Shown here one piece after another: positions 14,301 through 22,209 of a stretch of DNA of 64,000 bases. A model generated the notes under the pieces. The model made no database searches and was not told the DNA's origin. It saw only the letters and a list, made by a program, of their open reading frames with translations. Location: positions 186,001 through 250,000 of the forward strand of contig JAGQDJ010000016.1 in NCBI GenBank assembly GCA_022885665.1. Direction: 5' to 3'. The position numbers and the translations under genes were made by a program. The stretch comes from Triops longicaudatus (taxonomy: Eukaryota; Arthropoda; Branchiopoda; Notostraca; Triopsidae). Position 1 is the stretch's first letter. Each line of letters opens with the position of its first letter.

Positions 14301-16085
14301 CAAAGTAAACATTTTCATAACTGAACGTAAAACGACAAAATACATATTTCGTTGGAAAATTTTAAAAAAAGGTTTTCACGATATTTGCCTTCAGGCAATT
14401 TCTGAATTTTTCTTTTAAAAATAAACGCTTCTTTTAACAAGCCAACATTTTCTAATAGTTTAGTAAAACTTGAAATTTTAGTATTAGCACTACTAATATT
14501 TTATTGGAAACAATAATAAACTTTCTAAACCGAAAAACTAGTATCGCTGAGCGTGATTCTGAAATTTTTCTAATAAAAATCAAAAATCCTTGAAGACTGA
14601 AAGAGTACGCTATGGAGGAAGAGAAAGCAGTACGAGCCCCGCAGAAATTGACAGGCACGTGAAGTGTAAACAGGCACCCACCATGCACATTCCTCACGGG
14701 GTTTTCATGGTTATTTATCATATGAGCGAGAGGACATTCCTTAGGCCTCTCTTGGTCCGTTTTCTCTCTTTTCGAGCTTCTTTGGCCTGGGTTACAGGCA
14801 CCAGGGAGGGCAAACGGGGGGGATAAGGGGGTTTCGGGGTGGGGTACATCCTATTCGCCCAGCATTCTAGGTAAGATGAGATCTCGACAGGTACGCACGA
14901 GCAGTTGCCAAGTTTTTCAAGTCATAGGCTTCCTCTTTACCGCTCTTTTCATTCAAACCTATTGCAATCAAGAGTGTTTACTACAAAAAGCACCTTCAAA
15001 AGGGTTTGTTTTTGCTCCGAGCACGACCCTCCAAGTGGCAACATTTGGCGTTTTTCTAACCCCCAAAAGGAAATTCGATTGTAACTGCGGGTTCTGAAAG
15101 CACTGACACTTAAGAAAATTGTGTTTTTACATTCTTGGAATTGCGGCAAGAAAGGCATTCTGGGGCGTAACGGATTTTCCCATTTTCGTAATTAATTTCG
15201 GTGTCAATTCTTAAAATGCGAGTTCATTGGTCATTTGACCATTTTTTCTTTCCTGGGGAAGGATTAATTCTTGCTTGTAACTGAAAGCTAACGGGATGGG
15301 ACGTTACACACAGAAGAAACTGAAAAGACAAGGGATCTCAAGGTTTTGATTTTTTTACCTTTGACGGATTTAGCCAAGTCTTCTAAGTTGCTGGCGTCCG
15401 GAATTCGGGCCTAGAGGCAAAGGGGGAAAAAAAATTGATGAACGTTCCAGAAAAAGGTTAGATCACGTGTATTTCCACGGGTGTCAAGATCAAAAAGTTG
15501 TATGTACTTCATAGGCTGAGCAACTGCAACTGGAGCATATGCGGGAGTCCATGTCAATTTGGACGAATTACTTGTTGATCCAAAACTGGCATAGTAATTT
15601 TTCACCTTTGGAATTAACTTTAACTAAAGGGTTTCCACACTCAACTTGATTAATCCTGTCACACTGTATTCGCGATTAGGGTAGACGATGATGTTCCATT
15701 TCCAGCCTTGGGTAAGAGAAATCACTACTTTTGGGTAACACCAGGGTTTAACACCCAAACCATAATAATAACACCTGTTTTTTAAGGCCCAAAAGGTACA
15801 GCTAGCGTATTTGCAGGAAGAGTTATCAGTACGGTAAAATTTGTGTAAACGGGGTATAACAAGAAGTCTGTTTTACAGCCAACTAGTTGCTTTCGGGACT
15901 TTGTGGCTCATTGGACTGCGTTACTGCGTTCTTCGTTCGCCTTCTTCCATCACGTCCCACGGAACCCTCAAGGGCTCTCGCTCGGTTAACTTGCTTGAGT
16001 TGGCTCTCACCCGTCTTCCCGACTTCATTCGAACTGTTGAGATTTGCTGTGCTGTGGTGGTAAGGACAGCTGGGGAGGAAACCAT
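2356..16085 (-). CDS. SNCAIP: Synphilin-1 homologue (ankyrin repeats plus coiled coil)
   Basis: Synphilin-1 is a cytoplasmic alpha-synuclein-binding scaffold that enters inclusions. Eleven exons on the minus strand join in phase: 16011-16085, 15359-15410, 11638-11792, 9392-10291, 8449-8652, 7236-7355, 5750-5911, 5367-5539, 5102-5245, 4700-4894, 2356-4240; 1354 residues against 919 in human. The key match runs through ankyrin repeats at about 385-605: DHSGNNLWHVLCNYGHEA aligns with DENGNNLLHIAASQGHAE, then CLLHVAAKYGQ, HTALHLAAKNGH and HGADVTAKNDMG. A heptad-rich segment (about 605-725) follows, as in human synphilin. An earlier motif LDDGALDLAPYYTNSS resembles the human LDMDEILDVPYIKSSQ. The 628-residue last exon is Ser/Pro/acid rich with proline motifs (PPPLPPRE, APPAPPVKPK). 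The two 5' exons are supported only by splice sites and phase (confidence about 0.6); the first ATG lies in CCCATGG. Confidence 0.87.
6761..6782. repeat. T11-G11 homopolymer junction
   Basis: Eleven T are followed directly by eleven G inside a synphilin intron. Such tracts are slippage-prone and length may be unreliable in an assembly. Confidence 0.8.
7820..7920. repeat. Cluster of ACTTAA hexamers
   Basis: ACTTAA occurs at least five times within about 100 bases (for example GTACTTAATA, GTACTTAACG, GCACTTAATG, GAACTTAATT, GCACTTAAGA) with irregular spacing, suggesting a decayed short tandem repeat in the synphilin intron. Confidence 0.5.
8749..9360. repeat. Degenerate T-rich tandem repeat in intron
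   Basis: The intron between the first ankyrin exon and the 900-base exon consists largely of diverged copies of a unit like GAATTTTGGTCAATTTCTTT recurring every 25-30 bases (for example GAATTTTGTCCAATTTCTTT, GAATTTTAGGTCAATTCGTT). Period and phase drift, so it is an old, decayed tandem array and not a microsatellite. Confidence 0.6.
10840..11115. repeat. Diverged 24-base minisatellite
   Basis: Units of 24 bases start with a GGAATTT-like core (GTGGAATTTACACTCCAGTC, GTGGAATTTCTCCTGAATTA, ATGGAATTTGAGCTCGATTT, ATAACGTTTGGCCTTGACCT). At about 10930-11050 the period is exact, so the plus strand shows an 8-residue periodic translation (xEFxLxxA). It lies in a synphilin intron on the opposite strand; I see no start, partner exon or homologue, so I read it as a repeat and not a protein. 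Confidence 0.65.
11292..11323. repeat. Poly-T tract (32)
   Basis: An uninterrupted run of 32 T in a synphilin intron. On the minus strand it is a poly-A, which could be the tail of an old retroposed sequence, but no source gene is recognisable beside it. Confidence 0.85.
11793..15358 (-). other. Large synphilin intron 2
   Basis: This 3.6 kb intron separates the 52-base and 155-base coding exons. It holds a G11 run (12556-12566), purine/pyrimidine-skewed stretches and an antisense open frame of 192 codons (11968-12546) with low-complexity basic composition and no homologue I recognise. I see no nested gene that I can defend. Confidence 0.5.
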
Positions 16086-17316
16086 GGGGAGGTTGAGGAA
16101 CAAAAAACCCTACGGCTTCCCCCCACCTCTCTTCCATTCCATCCCGCATTTTCCACCTGGCTGTTACTTATGCCATACCTGGACAAGGAGCCGGAGCGCG
16201 CTGGGGAAACTTTGGAACGCAGATCATTTGCATGAAATGCCAGGGTATCCACCTGAACAATAACGACTATAGCCGCAGATGCCCACGCCATCTACCCGTC
16301 TATTCCACTACTTTCAGACGGGTGATGTTTCAAAGAAGCCGAACGGTCATTCACAATGAAAATGTTTTTACAAAACATAACATTGTGGATCCTTTTTAGA
16401 ACGAATAGTGAAGCGTGTTTTTGTTTTCTTTTTGCTATGTTCAAATGTGTAGGATTTCGAGTTACGCGGGGTTTTGTATGGTGAGTTTTTCTTGCTACAT
16501 CCCTGCAGAGACCTTACCTATTTGAGAGATACAAGCTGTTTTTCCTTCGTTGTATGAGCTATGTAAAATTGTACGTAAGTTGTTAAAATAAATTATAAAA
16601 ATTAAGAAAAAGAAGAAACGATTTCTCATTCTAAGCACACAGCATTGAATAATTAATCAAATGTTCCTATTATGGAAGGTATGCAGCATCATTGCGAATT
16701 ACATTCGAGAGGATCTCGTGGAGAAGTATACGAAAATGACAAATTCTGTACTTGAACGTTGCCAACATATCAAATGTATCGAAGTAACAGACCTGAAATG
16801 GAAACGAAGAAACAAAGAAACGATAAGAGTGGGATGAAATACACATAAATCATTTCCTTAAGGGAAACAATTGAAAACCTCTTTGAAGATCTATGAAAAG
16901 GTAACTAAAAGTAATGCAACAATGGTTATCCAAAAATCAGCGCAATGCAATTTGAGCAATGTAAAAAATTAAACGGAGGCATTTTTTATACACAGAGATT
17001 TTACTGGTAAAAAAATGGACCCCAATGTAAGAAAAAAAAATCCTGACCTGTATTGAAACAGACTGAGCACACAGTCTTAGGTGAGCCAGTCCGTCCAGAT
17101 TGTGTCCACGTGTCCAGTAATGTGTTCAAACCGAACATCCTCTTCTAAAACGTTTACTAAGTATACAGACTCGATGTAAAAATTCTACGGTTTATACTGA
17201 CGTCTCCACCGGTCTGTTTTTTTAATGCCACTGACTCAAGCTGTACTAACTAATACACTTTCGATTAAGTTCAAACAAAACGTGGTTCAAGTTAGAAAAG
17301 TCCAGGGTAAAATTCG
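16086..17316. other. Divergent intergenic region, synphilin / cathepsin
   Basis: This region of about 1.2 kb separates the presumed synphilin start (minus) from the cathepsin promoter (plus) and should contain both upstream regions. A splice-flanked segment on the minus strand near 16188-16262 does not join in frame to the synphilin exons. The right half is AT-rich with no coding signal. Confidence 0.5.
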
Positions 17317-17325
17317 TATAAAAGG
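17317..17325 (+). promoter_or_regulatory. TATA box of cathepsin L-like gene
   Basis: TATAAAAGG is a perfect TATA element 97 bases before the ATG at 17422. This predicts transcription starting near 17345-17350 and a 5' leader of about 75 bases without an intron. Confidence 0.7.
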
Positions 17326-17421
17326 CCGCGATTGTGGTAGCTATTCACGGACAGAAGCCAAGTCTTTAGCTGGAAACAACTAGACCTCTTCCCTGGCCCG
17401 TACGCTGTCTGTAATACCATA

Positions 17422-19112
17422 ATGTACTTCAGACCCGTTTTCGCCTTGTTGCTCGTACTTCTGCCGTTCTTGGCCTTCTCCGCTCCTACCCAAGACCAAG
17501 AATGGGAACAATACAAGGTAAAAAAAAAAAAGTCTCTATTTCACCTGAAAATTTTTTGTCAAATTTTGCAGGCAACGCATGGGAAGAATTACGCGGATAC
17601 AAACGAGGAGCTGAGACGTTACAACCTTTACAAAGAACGCGCCAGATACATTGCCCAGCACAACGCAGAACACGCTCAAGGCAAACACTCGTATTCACTG
17701 AAGCTTAACCACCTTTCCGATATGGTAATTTTTATAACTTAAAAAACGCACATTTTTAATTCAAACAAACATTTTTGCTGTCGTTCCCATAAAAATCAGA
17801 CCAACGAAGAATTACAAGGGATGCATGGAGCTCGAATTCCTGCTCATGAGCGTCCGGTCAAGCACTTACCACAACCGGAACAAGCTGATCGTCAAAATGC
17901 CCCGATGGTAACTGACCACTTAATTATCCCCGTAGCCAAAAGGGTTCAGAGTTTTACCAATAAAAACATAGGCGAATAACAAATGTCCAATAAAATTCCA
18001 TATTAATCCACCTTTACCCCGAAATTTCGAACCGAAATCCTGCCTACGGGCCTGCGTTTAATAATTCATATCAGCGAGCGAGCTATTGTATCTTGTTGCA
18101 GGTTGACTGGCGGAACGACCAATGCATGTCTCCAATCAAAAGCCAAGGATTATGCGGTAAGTGTAACGTAACGTCTATACCTATATGGACCTAGTCTTTG
18201 TAAGTCGTCACCGATTATAAATACGTTTTCCCAATCCCTGAAACAGGATCGTGCTGGGCTTTTACTGCAACTTGCCTGATGGAGGTACGAATGTTCACAC
18301 ACACAAAATGAAGACGAGCCAATGAAAACGAAATTCTAACAAATATTAATTTTCCACAGTTTGCTTACTGCAAGCAGTATAACCTCCCGTCTCCTGTTCT
18401 CTTAAGGTAACAACAATCCTAATTTTGAAAATCTTGGATTGTAAACGTATTCTCATTGTCAAAACACCGTAGTGAACAAAACATTGTTGACTGCACGTAC
18501 AACTATGATGGTTGCAGTGGTGGGATATACATCAACGCCTGGAAAAACACCAGCAATATGGCTAGCGCTGCTACGTACCCTTATGTGTCTGGACCTACAA
18601 ACAAAGCGGTGCGTACTTACTACCATTTTCACTGAAATCTGACATTATTCATCCGTACGTTTCCTGGTAGAATCCTCAATGTAACTTTAACAGCGCTAAC
18701 CAAGTTACTAGAGTAAAATCATTCTCGAAGCAACTTACCACTGTGAGCGCTATGGAACAGGCCTTAGCCAACGGACCCATTGCTGTGGCTCTTTACGTTG
18801 ATAATCCTTCTTTCCAACCGTACAGGTATGCAAAAAATGTGAAACTTTAGAAAACGCAGAAAAAAATCAAAAACATCCTACAGTAATGGAATCTACAACA
18901 ACACCGTCGCCTGCAATCCTCAAGCTATCAACACCACTGTTAACCACGCTGTTGCTTTGGTTGGTTATAATAATAACAACAATCCTCCTTACTGGATTTT
19001 GCGTAACCACTGGAATACCACCTGGGGTATGAATGGTTACATGTACATCCAAAAGGGAATTAACTTGTGCAACATTGAATATTATCCTTTCGGCAACGTT
19101 CAAGTAGTCTAA
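17422..19112 (+). CDS. Cathepsin L-like papain-family cysteine protease
   Basis: A secreted or lysosomal endopeptidase of peptidase family C1A with an I29 propeptide. Nine exons (17422-17517, 17572-17724, 17800-17907, 18102-18156, 18247-18284, 18360-18406, 18473-18608, 18671-18825, 18884-19112) join in phase to 338 residues, the usual family length. Signal peptide about 1-20 (MYFRPVFALLLVLLPFLAFS); propeptide about 21-118 with ERFNIN-like helix and LKLNHLSDMTNEEL. The mature enzyme begins near VDWRNDQ. Visible catalytic residues: oxyanion Gln in KSQGLCGSCWAF, nucleophile Cys in that motif, His in VNHAVALVGY, Asn in ILRNHWNTTWG. GCSGG and the SEQNIVDC motif are family marks. Oddity: the segment after the catalytic Asn is HWNTTWG where the family has SWGxxWG. 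Activity is likely but the S2/S1' environment may differ. A lone copy here. Confidence 0.94.
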
Positions 19113-19778
19113 ACTAGCCTAAATGCTGTTAATCTACTAAGTGCAGTCAAATATATATTTCTGCCTTACAGTTTTAAATTGGGATTGTGAATACAACTAT
19201 CTATCTATCTATCAGACACAAATTTTCGCTCCATCTTTTTCTACTGTATTTATACTTGCATGTGCAGATCTGAAACACAAGGTAGGGACAACTGACAGGT
19301 GGTACGATTGAAACAAGAAACTTTACAGCCTGAGAGACGTTTCCATAGCGGGAATTAAACGTGTACGAAACTCATATAAATCAGAATGTTAATCAGCTTA
19401 CAACTAAGTCGCTTTTCTTCTAATATATGTACGTCAGAGATTTCACATTTAAACTGTAACAAACTGTCCCCATTTTGGCATCCAGGGCGCGTGCCTAGCT
19501 CGAGCCACGCTCGGTACGCCGATGATGGTGTCATGGAGATTTCAGATAAGCGTACTTACGTTTGCAGTATACCTTTTCCATAACACCGCACAAGCTTGAA
19601 AGCTAATTTCTGTACATTACATCCGCTCCAACATTTGTGAACTTTCCTCTATAAGGGCTTTTTACGGTTATTTTAAAAGAATTCCATTTTGTGCAGATTC
19701 AACGTAATCTCCAATATTTACCTTTTTCAACAGAGGATCACTCAACAGAGGGCAATACTGGTCAAGTAAGGGGACCAA
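19113..19778. other. Intergenic, cathepsin to PEX2
   Basis: This spacer contains the cathepsin 3' flank and the presumed PEX2 promoter. I find no TATA box near PEX2 and no clear AATAAA for the protease; a short CTAT microsatellite is at 19197-19213. No further gene is evident. Confidence 0.5.
19197..19213. repeat. CTAT microsatellite
   Basis: About four tandem copies of CTAT just downstream of the protease stop codon. Confidence 0.8.
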
Positions 19779-21207
19779 ATGTCAAAAACATTCCCTGGAC
19801 AGCGGGACAGTTGTGACCAGCCTATTCAATTCTGTTTCAAGCGGTCCGCTCGTTGCATTCGAACTATCAAGCCGGATGCTAATAGGCAAGAGTTGGTAGG
19901 AAAAAACGTTTTGTCCTTCTGTCCGTTTGATGCTTAAAATGCTGATCAGGTTTTAAAATGCCGGGTGCCTAGAAAAACAGTGAGTTCTTTGGAAAAAAAA
20001 TGACTGACAGTCATCACGTTCCCCGAGTTACACAAGTATACTAAACTCGTATTTATATTTCTCGTATGTTACTTAAACCTTGTTTCAATTTAGTTGGATT
20101 CCCTGGAATTTGACAAAGAATGTTTCAACATCTTCAAAAGCCAATGGTCCGAGGCTACAACTTACTTTTCCGTAAAATAATTACACCATTCAGCTTTTAA
20201 CATGTTCCTAAAGAAGATATCCCTTAGCCCGCTTTACTGGATCGCCTCCGACCTGAAATAATTGCCGCCATGAAGACTGTCGTGTGGTTGGTAAACGTTT
20301 AAAGTTTCCTTACATTGAAATCGAAAAATGTTACCATATTTTTGTGTCCTTGTAGGTTCCACTTTGCAAGCAAAATACCACGTTAGGTCAAAGGCTATTG
20401 GGTATCAAATATGCCTCCTGGCGGTCCCTTTTGTATGCATTGACCATCATCCTCCTGCCTTACGCTTCGGAGCGCTTATCTCACCTTTGCAAATTATTCC
20501 ACGTCCCTAATCTGGCTCATTGGGTAAATTTCCAAAATCTTTACGAGTTATACCTTACCAACACATCATATAAAGCCAGCCATGCTGTATTATTTTAGCT
20601 CGAGGACTGGAAAGATAAGCTACATTTATGGATAGAAGCTGCTAGTTTCTGCAACTTTTTATTATTCTTGCGGGACGGTCGATACCCAACGCTGAGCCAC
20701 CGTGTTCTCCATCTACGCATGCAAACCGTGAACCCCGAGCTCACCAGATCTTTAGATTACTCCTACATGACTCGGGAACTGCTTTGGCATGGCTTTGCTG
20801 TAAATATACTCCCACCTGCCAATGTTCCTGCCTTTTTCGTGACATGTCAACTTTGAACCGTTTCTAGGAACTCTTAACTTTCGCGTTGCCATTGATCAAC
20901 GTACACAAACTCAAACGAACTGTCAAACAATTCCTTCCGTCTTCGTCCAATGATACAGTCAACCGCAGAGGGCAACTGACGTGCATTCTATGCGAACAAA
21001 GCCCCATACTTCCCCAGAGAATTGCCTGCGGTCACACGACTTGCTATTACTGCATCCAGGTACTTGAACCATTCGATCCACATAGTTCCTTGTTCACTGA
21101 AAATCGTCTTTTTGTAGGCACATCTCTTAGCTGATGCTGGTTGTGTATGTCCTTCATGTAAAGAACCGGCCGTTTGTGCCACGCCCCTCAATTACGCCCC
21201 GCTGTAA
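19779..21207 (+). CDS. PEX2: Peroxin-2, peroxisomal RING ubiquitin ligase
   Basis: PEX2 is a peroxisomal membrane subunit of the PEX2-PEX10-PEX12 ubiquitin ligase that recycles the import receptor PEX5. Eight exons (19779-19895, 19950-19979, 20094-20171, 20228-20290, 20356-20523, 20599-20799, 20868-21059, 21118-21207) close in frame at 312 residues; human is 305. Diagnostic stretches are LDSLEFDKECFNIFKSQW (about 50-67), NTTLGQRLLGIKY, YMTRELLWHGFA and LPLINVHKLKR. The C-terminal C3HC4 RING shows CILC, CGH, CYYC and CPSC (about 242-300). Exons 3-8 are secure. The first two exons, including a 30-base micro-exon reading VLKCRVPRKT, rest on splice sites, phase and loose similarity to the human NRVLRISQ region. 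It is convergent with the CCHamide gene 464 bases downstream. Confidence 0.92.
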
Positions 21208-21670
21208 GACTTAATACATTAAAGGAAAAGATATAGCTTCATAAGAAAGCGTTACTTTTTTCTGTTTCGAGAGGCTAACAATGTAACAAGCGTTAAGTTC
21301 TCTTAAGTGACGGTAACAACGTGCCAATGAGAAAGGGAGTTTGTTGGCAGGAAAATACCTGAAAGCTTTCGCTAAAGAAAACATTTCTGCCCTGTTTGCA
21401 GCAATCCTGTTACCACAAAAGGGGAACAAAGATCTCTGAGGCTGTGTGCTTATCCTAGCCAATCAGACCAGCTTTTGGTGAGCTGTTAATGGAAAAAGTC
21501 CCACGCAGGCGCTTTATTTACGCTTGGACAAAAAGTTGATTAACTGTAGTTGAAAGACGAGAATTCTTGTATTGTTAGATACAATTGACTTTAACCTCTA
21601 ATTTTCTTCTTGTAAGTAAATAGTGATTATTTTGGAACTTTTTCTTTTCAAACTTTGGTGTAGGAAGGTT
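21208..21670. other. Convergent 3' region of PEX2 and CCHamide gene
   Basis: This region holds both 3' untranslated regions. TTTATT at 21513-21518 (AATAAA on the minus strand) lies about 155 bases past the neuropeptide stop and is a good candidate polyadenylation signal for it. No additional coding region. Confidence 0.55.
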
Positions 21671-22072
21671 TCAGCGTGGCCAGGTGTTGTGTTTCACTAT
21701 CAAGTCCAATAGTTTGGGAACCAGGACTTGCTTATTGCGGATCCGAGCAAGAATTTTTTCGAGCCAAGGCAATTTTGTCCCCGCGGTAAGGAATGGTGGC
21801 GGTCGAATTGTGTTATCCACCAATGGCGGGACATTGGACCGTTTCTTGCCGTGACCTTAATAGAGACAAATCGCTGTTGTTTTTTTTCTGGCGCGTTTAA
21901 TCACTTATTTTTTTTGGGTTTACCTCCTAAGCACGAGTGACCGTAATTCAAGCACGACGCTGGAAAGGAAAAAGTTACGAGTATTCTTTTCCAGTCATTA
22001 ATTTTCGCTTCTCTTACCTGTTGCTAAACATACGCCACAACTTAGCACGAACCAAATCCATGCAAAACGCAT
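21671..22072 (-). CDS. CCHamide neuropeptide precursor
   Basis: CCHamides are disulfide-bridged, C-terminally amidated arthropod brain-gut peptides acting on a bombesin-receptor-like GPCR. Three minus-strand exons (22018-22072, 21924-21959, 21671-21855) join in phases 1 and 1 to a 91-residue precursor. A signal peptide MRFAWIWFVLSCGVCLAT (1-18, cleaved about after residue 19) is followed directly by SCLNYGHSCLGGHGKKR: two Cys seven residues apart, the YGH core, and Gly-Lys-Lys-Arg giving amidation and dibasic cleavage. The predicted hormone is SCLNYGHSCLGGH-amide with a Cys2-Cys9 bridge. The 55-residue C-terminal spacer has no further dibasic-flanked peptide. Peptide directly after the signal sequence, with an intron inside the peptide, is the usual layout as I recall it. 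The family call is secure; type 1 versus type 2 is less certain (SC start and YGHSC favour type 1, LGGH resembles type 2). Confidence 0.92.
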
Positions 22073-22143
22073 CCTAGAACCGTTAAGCTGTCGAACAAAC
22101 TTGTTCACTGCACCCTGGAAGCCAAGGTTAAGAACTGTGCGAA

Positions 22144-22158
22144 GTCACCAAAGGTGAC
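22144..22158. promoter_or_regulatory. Palindrome in CCHamide 5' leader or promoter
   Basis: GTCACCAAAGGTGAC is a perfect 6-base inverted repeat around AAA, within the predicted 5' leader about 72 bases upstream of the start codon. It could be a dimeric transcription-factor site or an mRNA hairpin; neither can be chosen from sequence. Confidence 0.4.
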
Positions 22159-22201
22159 AATTGCTGCAATTCACCTGGGCGCAGAGGTGACTGGAAACGT
22201 C

Positions 22202-22209
22202 CTTTTATA
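22202..22209 (-). promoter_or_regulatory. TATA box of CCHamide gene
   Basis: On the minus strand the sequence reads TATAAAAG within GGGATATAAAAGGACG, 130 bases before the start codon. It predicts transcription starting near 22170-22175 and an uninterrupted leader of about 100 bases, supporting the hand-built start. Confidence 0.7.

Noticed and set aside
15411..15625. Possible extra synphilin exon (LKLIPKVKNYYASFG...)
   Set aside because: It has an acceptor-like start, but I find no donor in a phase that joins the next exon, and the 16011-16085 exon joins cleanly without it.
16188..16262. Splice-flanked segment on the minus strand upstream of synphilin
   Set aside because: Every frame either stops inside it or creates a stop when joined to the following exon.
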